64,000 nt of DNA from Apostichopus japonicus (taxonomy: Eukaryota > Echinodermata > Holothuroidea > Aspidochirotida > Stichopodidae): NCBI RefSeq assembly GCF_037975245.1, contig NC_092583.1, positions 8,827,764 to 8,891,763 on the forward strand. Direction: 5' to 3'. Made by a program: the position numbers and the translations under genes. The stretch's first letter is position 1, and every line of letters begins with the position of its first letter. The notes beneath the pieces were generated by a model, which saw only the letters and a program-made list of their open reading frames with translations, was not told where the DNA came from and searched no databases. This document shows positions 12,801-24,911 of the stretch, piece after piece.

Positions 12801-13642
12801 GCACAGAGCAACTAACTAAAACAAGAATTAAATAAAATTACAGTTTGACTTGAATAAACTTATGATTTTACTTGAAATAAATCATTGCCAATGAACTGTA
12901 GACATCAAAAAATGTGTTTTTGGATTTAAACAATTTCCACCCGTTTATATTCATAATATGAAAAAAAAACAAAAACAAACATGGAACGAAAAATAAAAGC
13001 AAATATCTACAACATGTAAGAAAGGTGACCATAACTGGATGATAACGTTTACAGCCTGACCCTCTGTTGAGTTGTTCATGGGCCTTGTCATCTTTTACCC
13101 AGTTGGGACAATTTTTTTTCTATACTGTAGTGTCATGGCCTGCTTCAGAGCACTGTCAGTACGAGCAGTATGAATATCATGTTGCTATCAGATCAAGGTT
13201 AGGAACTCTTTTTACTGTCAATAGCAGTGCTTTGAAGCATGATATTGGAGTACAGTTTGGAGAGGTATTAGCATTAGGATATTGTGACCAACTGGCTGCA
13301 TCTTTGGTATACATCTCTTGTTTTAAAAATCTGTTGTTTTTTGCCAGCGTATATAATAAAGTTATCAATTCTTAGCGATTCTTTTATCACGATTAATATG
13401 AGCCCTGCTTTTTGTATTGTTCTCTAACTAAATATAGCCTGTTTTGTTGTTGCTTTTTTGTCTTTTTGGTAGGATCCAACTCTGAGACCTTTACAGACTT
13501 TAGAGGTTCTGCTACCTTAGAACTGACGGCCGAACTATCGGGAGGCGAGGGTGACGTCGCCTGGCAACATACACAGCTCTTTCGTATGAGTACGGATCAA
13601 CTGGATACGTTTCCCTTTGAGTGGAGGATATCTTTACTTTAG
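3828..13642 (+). CDS. NGLY1: Peptide:N-glycanase (PNGase), 11 exons, 5' partial
   Basis: Cytosolic enzyme that cleaves N-glycans from misfolded glycoproteins during ER-associated degradation. Exons with GT-AG borders: 3828-3942, 4550-4675, 5816-5978, 6867-7089, 7670-7791, 8927-9072, 9399-9509, 10431-10619, 11313-11498, 12036-12213 and 13473-13642. All phases agree and give 575 codons plus a stop, against roughly 650 residues for the vertebrate protein. Exons 1-2 encode the end of the PUB domain ([22 protein letters not shown]). Exons 4-7 encode the transglutaminase-like core: zinc ligands CDTC and CTQC, catalytic Cys in [20 protein letters not shown], His in DHVWTEVYS and Asp in HCDPCE. Exons 9-11 encode the C-terminal PAW domain, ending near [12 protein letters not shown]. 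All catalytic residues are present, so it looks functional. The first coding exon (start of PUB) is missing from what I can see. Introns hold tandem repeats, SINEs and small inverted-repeat elements. Confidence 0.96.
5070..5630. repeat. 207-bp tandem repeat in an NGLY1 intron
   Basis: About 2.7 copies of a 207-bp unit; the same landmark (TATTTACAAAGAAATACTAC) begins at 5079, 5286 and 5493. Copies are nearly identical, so the expansion is recent. Each junction carries the inverted repeat AATACCCCCAAATGGGGGTATT, twice in the full-length units. Confidence 0.9.
5641..5750 (-). mobile_element. tRNA-derived SINE, reverse orientation
   Basis: Contains GGATTCGAACCCGGGCCTC, the complement of a tRNA B-box region, next to CCAGAACAGTGAAAAAACTT. 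The same block recurs at 49.5, 49.8 and 53.4 kb. It abuts a short (TA)n run on its left. Confidence 0.75.
6047..6210. mobile_element. Hairpin (foldback) element of 164 bp
   Basis: Two arms of about 70 bp are near-perfect reverse complements around a 12-bp centre (CGGCTGCGCCTC). The outer ends are CAAATAATGAATGG and CCATTCATTATTTG. It has the structure of a foldback MITE. It lies in an NGLY1 intron; no clear target duplication is seen. Confidence 0.75.
6213..6438. mobile_element. Small terminal-inverted-repeat element (MITE)
   Basis: Begins TTATACAACACCT and ends AGGTGTTGTATAA, a perfect 13-bp inverted repeat 226 bp apart. It directly follows the hairpin element, so the two may be parts of one composite unit. 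No coding capacity. Confidence 0.65.
7365..7665. repeat. 108-bp tandem repeat ending at an NGLY1 splice acceptor
   Basis: Three copies start with ACATTAAACT at 7365, 7473 and 7581, a period of 108 bp. The third is incomplete and runs into the pyrimidine tract and AG that precede the exon starting at 7670. Confidence 0.88.
9555..9840 (+). mobile_element. tRNA-derived SINE in an NGLY1 intron
   Basis: Starts with a tRNA-like head: an A-box-like GATCGAGTGGATAAAGGC about 60 bp upstream of a B-box-like GGCTCGATACCC. A non-tRNA body follows and ends in an ATTATTATG-type tail. The head is too divergent for a functional tRNA gene. Confidence 0.6.
10670..10975. repeat. Dispersed repeat, copy 1
   Basis: Shares scattered blocks in the same order with 36180-36470: TTGGTGATA, CATCTGGCAAC-like, GATGTCATC, ATCCACAGA, ATATTGGCAGCT and ATAGCCTAAGT. 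Divergence is high, so these are old copies of an unnamed interspersed repeat. No inverted ends or coding capacity seen. Confidence 0.5.
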
Positions 13643-13782
13643 AGATTAGCCGATATCCTAGCAGCTCAGATTGAGTAAAGAGTCTGTCTTAGTCGTTGGT
13701 ATGATATCAGATCAACTGGTTGCATATATGTCTGTGGGTGGAGTATATCTTTTAATTTAAGCTGATAATACAGTGGCAGGGG

Positions 13783-14365
13783 AAATGGGGGTGGGGGGTA
13801 GGGGGGGCACAGCAAAATGGGAGTAGCACTTTGGCGTAGGCACAGCATGCAGGTACTGCAAGTTGGTGTTGTTGTGATATTGCTGTAGGGTTGGGGGTGG
13901 GTGTGGATGTGTGGGGGGGGGGAAGGGGCAGAGCAAAAGGAGAGTAGCATTTTGGCGTATGCACAGAATGCGGGTACTGCCAGTTGGTGCTGTAGTGATA
14001 TTGGTGTAGTTTTGGGGGGTTGGGTAGGGGGTTGGGGGGATGTGGCAAAGCAAAAGGAGAGTAGCATTTTGGGGTAGGCACAGAATGCGGGTACTGCAAG
14101 TTGGTGCTGTAGTGATTTTTGTGTAGGTTTGGGGGTGGGGTAAGGGGTTGGGGGGGGAATGCGGCACAGCAAAAGGAGACTAGCATTTTGGCGTAGGCAC
14201 AGAATGCGGGTACTGCCAGTTGGTGCTGTAGTGATATTGGGGTAGGTTTGGGGTGTTGGGTAGGGGGTTGGGGGGGATGTGGCAAAGCAAAACGAGAGTA
14301 GCATTTTGGGGTAGGCACAGAATGCGGGTACTGCAAGTTGGTGCTGTAGTGATATTGGTTTGGGT
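13783..14365. repeat. About 119-bp minisatellite, five copies
   Basis: The landmark GCACAG(A/C)ATGC occurs at 13840, 13961, 14078, 14197 and 14315, giving periods of 117-121 bp. Units consist of a G-rich stretch and a conserved block including GTAGCATTTTGG. The minus strand is C-rich and nearly stop-free in all three frames, producing long proline-rich reading frames with no other sign of being genes. Confidence 0.9.
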
Positions 14366-16030
14366 CAGAAATTGTTGAAGGATTGTTAAGTACTTTTGGC
14401 AATTTGCCTGTCTTCACTCAGATGAGAGTAACTAGATAGCCAGATCACATTCGAGTAAGAATTTTTCCACTGTGTTTGTTACAGTTTTGTCCGAGCTACT
14501 ATTAAAATCCACACATATTTATTAAAAAATGTGAAATATCCACCAGGATGTCAGATAGATAAAAGAGGTAACTTTTTGGGTAAATCTGGATAAGTGGTAA
14601 CCATAATCAAGAACAACCTCCTCGTATCATGAGAAAAGTCTTAAACAAGGTTGCTGGATAATTGCCATGTATCATGGCTGAATTCCAAGAAAGCAATTTC
14701 ATATTTAAAATATTAATATTTCAGTCGTGCTTTTCTCGAAGACTCTTTCCCGCCAACTTTCCGTTGTAATGAGAGTAATGTGTTTGTGTGCGTGGGTGTT
14801 TGTGTGTGTGCGGATGTGTTTATGTTACTCCTTGGCATTTAAACATTGTAATTCAAAAGATACATCTGGGTTGAACTTCATACTCTTTATGCCAGCTTAC
14901 TTTCAAATATTAATTTTTTTTTACTCCTTTAGTCATCTATTTTCATTGTTTCTCGATAGAAACCGAGGTGATCCATAAAAGCCTTGTTTTATTATTTTGT
15001 CGTTGACATATTTAAAAGTAAGTTGTATTAATTACACCTACCCGATGTTATTAACCAGATGTCATATTTTTGCATTTATTGTGAAAATTACTAGAAACTG
15101 CAGGTGTTGCCATGACCTTTATGTCACTAATCACCTGTAAACTCTGCCAGATGGCCTTTCGACTGTGAACTGGTAGAATATCCTGAAAAGTATTAAAAGT
15201 ATAACAGAAGTACAATAGAATATAAAGAACATATCACATAATTAATTTTGTTTGTAAATTACTCCTTCAATAATGAATAGTGAGAAGTTAACTGAATTGT
15301 CTGTTTGTCATTTTTTGTTTTTGTTTGTTTGTTTACTTAGTTGTTCATATTTTCCAAAAGTTTTAATTTCGAGTAAATCCTTTGATTCGGCCCAAACACC
15401 ATTAAAATAAAAAAAGGACAAAGATATAGATTTTGAACAAGAAGGTGATTGTTATAGTTGGTTTTCATGATTTCCAACTGATGTTTTGCTACAAAATTAG
15501 AGAAAATATCTTTTACTCCTAATATTTAAGGTCTGAAATGCTATGTACATTTAACCGGAGGATAAAGTCACTTCATTAAATGGTAGGTTGAATGTATGTA
15601 TTTTCAAATGATGCCCCCGTGGAGACAGTGCATTCTATTTGCGAGGGCTGAAATCAATGGTAGAATTACACCCTCTGAAACCCAAATGCACTGTATGTAC
15701 CCAACTCCACCCCTTTTTATTAAGTTTTACTGTTACAACCTGAAAATAGAAGGGTTAGTATGGCTTGCCTGGAAGGAATATAAAAAGCTTGCTGTGTATT
15801 TCACGTTAACGTCACACCCCCACTCCAACCTCTAGCTACCGCCCGAGTTAGTAAGAACAAAGCAGCCTAGAAAGACAATCAGCTAACGATGTTACATAGT
15901 CATTCACTGAATTCGTATATTGTTGAATGCCACCTACATTTAGTAATTAATCACTATAATCTTTATGGCCTCCGACCAGATGGCTTTGAAAACTAGTTAT
16001 GTGTACCACATTTATCATTAACCACTAATG
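14366..16030. other. Intergenic, no gene seen
   Basis: Between the NGLY1 end and the lectin promoter. AT-rich, with short open stretches only and no recognisable domain, splice pair or bordered element. Confidence 0.5.
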
Positions 16031-16034
16031 AGCA

Positions 16035-16175
16035 GATGCTTACAGCAGAAGAGGGAGAGGGAGAAAGGGGGGGGGGAGGTGGAGAGACAGGTGGAACGAG
16101 AGGTGGAGAGTGAAGGAGGGAGAGGGAGGTGGAGAGAGGGCGGGGGAGGGGGCAGGGAGAGAGAAAGATGGAATG
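16035..16175. repeat. Purine-rich GA tract
   Basis: A 140-bp stretch almost entirely of G and A on the plus strand (GAGGTGGAGAGAGGG-like units). Low-complexity sequence. Confidence 0.8.
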
Positions 16176-16251
16176 TTACATCAACGAGCATCAGCGAGTA
16201 GTTATAAGCATAAGTTTCTTGTATATTAAATAAACCAAGAGACCTCGAAAC

Positions 16252-16616
16252 CAAGGGCGTAGGAACCGGGGGGCTTGGGGGGCGCCAGCCCCCCAGTGAA
16301 AAATATGGGGGGGGGCGGAAGTATCGTTCCGCCCCCCCCCACTCCGCAAGTCAGAAAACCCCTTTTTCATTTCCAAATGAGAAAAAAATCTCATTTGAAC
16401 CACCAAATTGCATCTAAGGCCAGGTGAAAATGCAAAATTCTTTACAAAATGGAGTGGGTGTTGAATTACTATATTGCACCAAATTGCATCTGAGGCCACC
16501 TGGAAATGCAAAAAAATTCCAAAGGGGAGGGGGACACCCCCTCCCCTTAGACCCCTCCCCCAGGCGGGCCATCAGTCTTCAGCCCCCCCACTCAAAACTA
16601 CCTTCCTACGCCACTG
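16252..16616. mobile_element. Non-autonomous hAT element, 365 bp
   Basis: Ends are CAAGGGCGTAGGAA and the complement TTCCTACGCCACTG. A perfect 8-bp target duplication CTCGAAAC lies at 16244-16251 and 16617-16624, diagnostic of hAT. The inside has G runs, CCAAATTGCATCTGAGG and GGGAGGGGGACACCCCCTCC. A relative in opposite orientation lies at 21770-22025. Confidence 0.92.
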
Positions 16617-17238
16617 CTCGAAACTATGCAAACGTTGTTTCTTTGGTACTTTGTACTCGGAATTTCAAGTACTCGATATAGGTACTTGGCTACAACACTG
16701 AATGACACCGGTAATTATCTGCTTTACGAAGATAAATAATAAATAAAGAACTACTGTTAATACTCTGCACTGTACTATGGAAAAAAACTACACACTGGTT
16801 CACACTTTCTATCAGACAGATGTTTTCAAAGCTTTTGACCAAACGTTACATTTTAAATTTCGGAGTATACATTGACAACTATAAGCGAACATTTCGGAAG
16901 CAAAATATTTGAAAGAAAAAAATCAACGACTACGTTATAAAAGGAAAATATTAGTCATGAAATAAAGAACCATCTGAAATCTAATTGCCTTGGTAATGGT
17001 TATTCACGAATAAAAAAATACTCAAGTCATTATAATATCGAACAACCACGTGGTTGGGGCGAAACTGTTGACATTACGAGTTGAACTAGTACTTTGTTAA
17101 TATTTAACAACAAGGGACAATTTAGTAGAAAGATTTATTACGCATTAACGAATAAATAGGGAGACATAATTTCACCGAGTTCACTCATCGCTTGACGGCA
17201 CAAAGCGAGCTGTCTACTATCTCTTAGAAAACTTCACG

Positions 17239-20200
17239 ATGGCGCTTAAGTTACTCCTTATAGTCAACCTGCTGGTCGTGTTCTGTTCCGTGGGTGACGG
17301 ATGTGACTGCCCCACGTTCTGGACTCCATGGGGGGACAATTGCTACAGGTTAGAATTTTTAAATCCATTTCTCAGTTTTCCATTCATGATTTCGTAGAGA
17401 TTGTATATAAGCAAGGCTGCAACCACATATACCTGTGGTTTAGGGAGGGGTGTGGTGGGGAGGGGATTACCCCCAGAAAACAATCATCCCCTTATCCCCT
17501 TCCTCACCTACTGGCATACGGACCATTCAAAAAAAATACCATATAGCAGGGCGGATCCAGGGGGGGGGGCCGACCCGGCCCCGGCCCCCCCTTTTTGGAA
17601 ATCAGTTGCGTTTTTTATGTGGGAGTATACTTCAAATTCCTAATAGGCATAACTTTGTGAAAGAAAAGCCTAATATATATCCAGCTGCTCTTCCCTGAGA
17701 CGCGATCGTTTTTATTCCAAATTTGAAACTAAGGCAATTATCAGGCCTACGCGACATCACGTATTAATTAGATACGTCTCAGTACTATAGTGCTGACTAT
17801 TACTGTCAGGGAAAATCAATGCACAGTTAGCAAGTATATCATAATTATCTGAATGAAAGGGGTGTAGGCGGTTTTACACTATCTAACGCAACGTAGTCGC
17901 CAAGAACCTGAAGTATTTTTAAGGGAGGGCTCGAGGAACATGAACTTATAGCATGCTCCTCGTGGTGAAACATAATTGCACCTATTAGGTGAATTGAGTG
18001 TACTGTTAATAGTAGGAGAGACTAGTGTAGGTTCTTATGACCAACTAGACCGGTTTCTGCTCTCAAACTTTATAGGAGGAGCTTCATCAGTAGTAGCCTT
18101 TGAATATTTTATATTCGGCCTGGGCGTCTCGTTCTCAAAATGCATCTATTTTCTGTGCACGAGTTTTTATGGACTCATATAGTGCAGCTATAAGAGCATC
18201 TAAAAGAGATTCGTGTGAACCTTGAGAGTCAGCTGATTCTTCGTTAGTATGAAACCTTGAGTTTATAAGTAAATCTTTGAGATTTTGGGCCCTTTTGTAG
18301 GCTAGAATCGGTTCTTTTGGAAACAGTTTGGATAATTCCGCGTGCAGGGACGTAGCGAGCGGGGGGGGGGGGTGTCTGGGTGTCACACCCCCCAATAATT
18401 TGGTCGCTGTCGGCAAATTTTGGGTCTGTCGGCAAAAGGAGAAAAGGTGAAGAGAGCGGAAGGGGAAGAAAGAAGGAAAGCTGAATAGAGAAAAGGAGAA
18501 CGGGAGCTTCTTTATCGGTTATTTCGATTTTCCAGTTCTTCATCTGATAAACTCATTCACCAATCCAATCACCCGACGCCTGCAAGTTAAAAACCTCTCG
18601 GCAAATAACTGATAATGTCACGGCCGTCAGCATAGCTACTGTAGCCAGGCTCAGCTAGACGAGTGCCAGAATCGCCGGCAACTCAGTGAAAGAAATGGAA
18701 TTAAAGGCTTCCGTATAGGCCGCAGCCCATGAGTCGTGCTATCGTGTGACAACGTGTTGTTATTATCCTCTGTTCAAAATGACGTCATCGCAGATGTCAT
18801 TCGTTCTCCGTGGAAAACTTAAGGACACGGCTCACGAATTGTACACAATTTTTAACTTTTCTCGCTTGTATATCAATGAATGTTGTTATTTCTCATTACC
18901 GGAAAGTTTTCTGAACATTTTCATCACAAAGTTTCACTATTTCAACGATCGGTGAAAGAGAAAACACAGTTCGATAATTGGTCCCAATTAATTCTTCTTC
19001 TGCCGACTGCCATAAAAATAATATCGAAATGGAAATTCTACGGTGCCAAATTTGACTTAAAATATGCACCAGATTGCATCTAACGACGTTTCAAAACTAA
19101 AAGTTTTCCAAAGGGGAGGGGGACACCCCCTCCCATTAGACCCCTCCCCCATTTCAGTCACATCTTCCAGATCCGTCGGCAAATCAAATCCTCCAACCCC
19201 CCCCCCCCCAACAAAAAAAAAATCGCTACGCCCCTGTCCGCGTGTTGCGAGATTAAGTGTCAATGTTTCAAAAGTACATTTTTCAAATGCGTGGTCTTGA
19301 TATGGGGTGTATAGGTTAGCTTGAACACCATTGGTGGTTCCTTTTGTTTAGGTTTGGTAGTGAGGTATTGCCCACGGTTTTCAAATTTTATGCCTTTCGT
19401 GGCTGAGGCAATTTCCTCTTTCTTATGTATGTATATGTGATCTTCCCGCAAGCAGGAACTCGCGAAAGAAGCCATTGAGGCTTATAGACTCGCAAGCTGA
19501 CCGAAGCCAATCTCTCGGCACACATTCATTTAACGTCCATGTCAGGAAGTTGTTATTGAACAACACCCTTGCCAGACGACACACATTGCTGTCGGCGGGG
19601 AATCGAACCGGGGATCTCATGACTGGGATCTCACGACTTATAGTTACGGAGTAACAGTTTCTCTGTGAACGCATTCTTTTTCTGTAAGAAATCAGTCTCA
19701 TTGTTACATAGACGTGCGTATCGTAAGACTTCCCTTTTAATGAAGCCTTTAAAAGTGGCAAGTGGGTGTGCAGAGTTTCTGTCGAGGTATTGGAAGGTTT
19801 CCGTGGGTTTGGTGTAGACTTTGGTGTCGAATAACCCATTGGTTTCAAACCTTGGACCTTTGAAGATTTTCAAATCTAGGTATGTTACCTCGGTGTGTAA
19901 TATTTCTACCGTAAACTTTAAGAAGCGGTGAATTTCATTCAACCTGTTTACTAGTTGTTCAAATCCCTGAGGTGAACCGTCGTAAAGCAATAGAATTTCA
20001 TTTCTATAGCGGAGCCATTTTAAGATTTTATTATCTGTCGGTAAAATCTGGTTTTCCAGTCTATGCATGACGATATCACAGATTTCCGGAGAGGCTTGGT
20101 TACCCATGGCGCAACCGATCTTTTGTAGATAGAATTGGTTATTGAACTCGAAGCAGTTTCTTGTTAAATATAAGTTCAATTAGTTTGCGCATGGATATGG

Positions 20201-23200
20201 AAGATATTTTATTTATTCCATATTCGCTTTTTTCCGCCTTTTCATAGACTTCTTGACATATATCTAATGCCTCCTCTTGGGGAGTATTGGTATACATGGC
20301 GACGACATCGAGTGTAGCAAGTACTACTGCTTTTGGTAACGGGGTGGCTTCCACAATTTTCAGAATGTGATTTGTGTCTTTCACATAGGTGCTTTGTTTT
20401 AATACAATAGGAAGCAAGAAATAGTCCACAAATTCCGATATTTTTTCGGTCGGTGATCCGTTTCCGCTTATTATCAGGCCCTCCCTTAAAAATACTTCAG
20501 GTTCTTGGCAATTACGTTGCGTTAGATAGTGTAAAACCGCCTACACCCCCCTTTCATTAATAAGTATATCATAATTATCTCATTGAATATATCTTGTTTT
20601 ATGTTTTTTCTTGGGGTGAATCTGGTGTCATAATTTTCGCGCAAAAGAAAAAACGAATCGACGCAATAATAGTGTATCCATTGTACATGCACTGTTGAGC
20701 GTTGTTAAATATGTGTCTATCGAGAAAAAATATGTGCACAAAAAAGCGTGTCTGCAACGTTTCTGGTTTTTCTAGTTTTTGGCGAAATGTTTCACCATTT
20801 TGCATCTAAGCACTTACAATTAACCAAAAATTTCCAAGGGGGAAGGGGACAACCCCTCCCCCTAGACCCCTCCCCCAGGACGCAGATCACTAAAGTGCTA
20901 CCATCTGGATGTCGGCCACCCCCCTTTCTCAAAATCCTGGATCCGCCTCTGTATATAGTGTTCAGTAAATATAAATATTAGAACTTGTGTAGGCAGTGTT
21001 ACCTAACAGTCGAAAGTACAAAGTATAGCACCATTATACAAAACATTCTAAAGGGTGGGGTGAGCGTGGGGTTGGGGGGGGGGGAATTGCGGAAGACACC
21101 CGTCCCTTAAACCGCTCGCTTGGACGGCTATAACATCTTACCCCCTCAGCAAGTATAGAAATGGTGGTTGCGCCCCTGACGAACAAACAATAAGTAGTTA
21201 ATGCTACCAGTCGCATAAAACCTGAAGGTAAAATGTAATGCAAACTTACCCTCAAAATTAACAAGTGAAACTTCTTTGTCATCCTTTTCCTTTGTGGAAG
21301 AATGTACGTCATATGTCACGTGTCTTAAGACATTATTTAATATTCGCGTAACACAGTATGTGATCAACATGTAACGTGATGTTTTTTCCTTTTTCTCAAA
21401 TCCTTTTTTATCGTTTCATAAATTTATGTCCATGCACTCATTAATTTTTTGGTTTCAATTTAATGGAAGTTTTTGTTCCATTATAAACCTATCATCCAAT
21501 GCGGTAGTGACACACTGTCTTTGTTTTTTTTTTCACTACGAGTAGGCTACTTTTGGGTTAAATGAATAGTTTTTAGGTCAATGCAGTATACTAATTAACT
21601 TAGCGACTCAGTGATACATACAGAGGATTCAAATTTAATGCTGCATATAGTTTTCATAATAATTTTACTGGAATCCTTCCATGCATGTGCTTACGAGAAT
21701 CAGATCCCCACCTCATATTGCCCGCCCCTGTTTCTCATCAAATAATGTAACCTTGCATACCATATTCGACAGTGGCGTAGGAAGGTACTTCTGAGTAGGG
21801 GAGGGGGGCTGAAGACTGATGGCCGGCCTAGGGGAGTGGTCTAAGGGTAGGGGATGTCCCCCTCCCCTTTGGAATTTTTTTGCATTTCCAGGTGGCCTCA
21901 GATGCAATTTGGTGCAATATAGCACACTTCAACACCCACTCCATTTTGTAAATAATTTTGCATTTTCACCTGGCCTTAGATGTAATTTGGCTGGCGCCAC
22001 CCGCCTCCCGGTTCCTACGCCCTTGATATTGGATCATAATTATGTCTTCATACAGATACTTTGGAGCTAGAGTATCGTGGTACGATGCGAAAAACCATTG
22101 CAGAACATTTGGGGGCTGTGTCGATTTGGTATCCATACACTCACAATCAGAACAGGACTTTGTCTACGATTACTGGAAATCTCTTCGAGAAGAAGATGTA
22201 AGTATAACCTATAGTTCATGCATGCTGAATACTAATAGCAGTGATAGAGGTTGGATGATAAACGGTAACTATACACGATGGCTAGCGGACAACGGGAAGC
22301 GTATTTTTCCCCAGGACAAACGTGGGCATCGGTCAATCAAATCCCTGGATTCCAAACATGTGACGCTTTTTTAAAAAATATGTTCTGAATCTTTCCTGAA
22401 AATTCCTGAAAAACCCGAAACCCACGTTCGTCCTGGGAAAAACAAAACGCCAACGCAGCGGGAATCCCATGTCTCTCTGACTTTGATCCGTGTTATAGTT
22501 TCTTCTTCAACTACAGTGATATTTCATCGATGACTTGATTAAATTCAGCCAGAATGGGATCGATGTACATTTGTAAACATCTTCATTGTAAAAACGCTTG
22601 AAATATGACCTTTTTTTCTTTCTAGATATCGCATAATCCTCTAGTATGTATAATTTCTCTCAATAGGTGAAATAATTCATGAAGGTGTTTGAAAATACAA
22701 AACTGATAATTTCCTTCTTCCACTGCATAAATTTAAGCTGCTTTCGTTCAGCCTGACGAGACTAAAATTGCGTTCGAAAAGTGGTTACGATTTGACTTTC
22801 GAACACACCAATTCGAGAGTGTCTACAGGTGCAGCAATATACGTAGGTCTATGTATGATAACAAATAGTTTTCCAACTGGCGCTACAATTTCAATTATAT
22901 ATATGTAGATCCGGCTTTAGGAATCACAAATGATTTTCGAGTTGGTTAGCATCATGTTTGATCCCTAGAGAAAGGCAAAATATGAATATATACAGGCGCG
23001 TATCCAGGATTTTCTAACCCGGGGGGGCGCGAATTACTATCTAAGCGGAGCGCCACCGGTTGGCGCGCAGCGTACAAGAAAATTTCTGGTTTTGATACCC
23101 CCCAGATCACCGGAAATGGCACTTCTCGGGCTTGAAAATGACCAACCAGATGTACACTTTTGCCTGAGAACCAAGTATTTCCCAAAAGTTTTTTTTTCCA

Positions 23201-24870
23201 TCCATAACCTTTTTGAAGATTGTCACCAGTCACACATCATGTTCGACCTGATTGCATGTCCTATGGATCATTGCTTTTGTAGGTGATGCTACGTCACGGC
23301 CCACAATATCCCAAAGCCCCAATTTTCAAGGTTTTAAGCCCATTATTTGTTGAGAATTTGAAAATTCACATTTCTCGTGAATAAAATCACTTCAAAACAT
23401 ACCCATAATGTTGCACAAAATTCAATCTATGGACAACCAATATAGAAAAACCTCCTTCAACCCCTAACTTACAGGTCAAAATTGCACGAGTAGAGGAAAG
23501 TATGATGAAGAATGTTGGTGAGGAAATTTTCGAAAATTCCGACACAGTTAATTTATTGGTGTACAAATATTAAAACCTCTTATAACGGCTATTATAAAAC
23601 TTGGTTGAAGGAAATGAAAAAATCGCAGATATTTCCTTCAACCGAATACTACACACATAGGCGTAGGAGGCGGGGGCTCATACTGAAAGAAAAATAAATT
23701 GCAATGATGTAGCTAAAGGAAATGAATAGTTTAAAAAATATCTCCTTGATAATTAAAATAAAGTTGTAAGCTTGGCCGACTAATTCGACATTACTAATGT
23801 AAAAGAGAATTTGACATAATTGGACCTCCATGCTTTTTCTCCATGATAAGACACTCGTTGTGTACAGCATCCCGCGGTATACTGCGCAATTTCCTCGGAC
23901 CGTACGGTACACGATGGCATGCGATGTAATAAGCGATGCTTACTTATATATGATATTGACATTAACATGTTGAACGCGCGCGGAGCGCGCGAAAAACTTT
24001 AGGTTATATTTTTCGGGTAAATCGTTACAGCCTCCCAAATCAATTGGGTTACTATGACTACACACATCGACAGTTTTGAGGCTGTTCATCCTGGAACCTC
24101 GTTTTTCATGCTCACTGATATGATGTGATATCTGCTGTTTGCTTTACAAATTCGAACAGGCGCGTACGGTAGCGAATATACTTTGCCAAGGGAGGGGCGA
24201 AGCCTGTAGGCAAACTATCTAAGCGTAGCGCCACCACGGGTTGGCGCGAAGCGTACAAGAAAATTTTGGCCAAAAATGCCTCCCAGATCGCTGGAAATGA
24301 CACTTCCACTGCCTTGTAAGTTGCATCTAAGCATTTTCTATTTTGAAATTACAAGCGATATCATAAAACAAATATGCTCGGGGGCAGTCGCCCCTTCCCG
24401 AAATGCGTCATGTTCCCCGACGACTCGGTCGAGTTCGAGACCAGCCACAGTTGGTTTCATAGCACAATTGTTTAAGGCGTCCATACACACACACGCGTTA
24501 TGGTAGACCATATATAGTATTTATATAGATACATTAGTGAGAGAGGAAAAATGGAAACGTCAAAAATGGAGTTGTTGGTGAAAGGTGTAGGGTGAGGCGC
24601 ACGCCCCTTCCGACATCCTCGATACGTCACTGGCTACCCTGTGTATATAATATGGATCAGCGCTGTAATGATGTCACTGTTCCTCTTTCTCTTCCCGGTG
24701 TCTTGGCGTATTTCTTCTACTCCCTCCTCCTTTTTCTCTCCTTTTTCTTTTTCTTTTCCCTTCCTTACCCCTCCTCTTTTCCCCCTCTTTTTCCCTTTTT
24801 CTTCTCTTTTTTCTTCTCCTCTTTTTCTAACCCGGGGGGCGCGCGCCCCCAACGCCCCCTGGAAACGCGC

Positions 24871-24911
<41 letters not shown>

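Larger units (their letters stand above)
17851..20561 (-). mobile_element. Penelope-like retroelement, fossil
   Basis: Minus-strand coding pieces show Penelope-like reverse transcriptase: TLDVVAMYTNTPQEEALDI, CAMGNQASPEICDI, TYLDLKIFKG and FIKREVLRYARLCNN, followed by the post-RT linker FPKEPILAYKRAQNL. Inverted terminal repeats of about 80 bp lie at 17851-17931 and 20481-20561, and a 19-bp direct repeat AAGTATATCATAATTATCT flanks them (17832-17850 and 20562-20580), read as the target duplication. A hAT element and a SINE have inserted into it. It is a broken copy and not whole. The GIY-YIG endonuclease often found in this class was not identified. Confidence 0.85.
17547..20951. mobile_element. 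Outer hAT-like element, split by a Penelope-like insertion
   Basis: Left end CAGGGCGGATCCAGGG and right end CCTGGATCCGCCTCTG are inverted repeats about 3.4 kb apart. The right portion (20790-20951) contains the ATTTTGCATCTAAGC and CCCCTCCCCCTAGACCCC blocks found in the small hAT elements here. Flanks (CCATATAG and TATATAGT) are similar but do not match in register, so the border is less certain than for other copies. Without the inserted Penelope-like element it would be about 0.7 kb. Confidence 0.6.

Noticed and set aside
13666-14417. Three proline-rich minus-strand frames
   Set aside because: Product of a C-rich minisatellite; simultaneous opening of three frames argues against coding.
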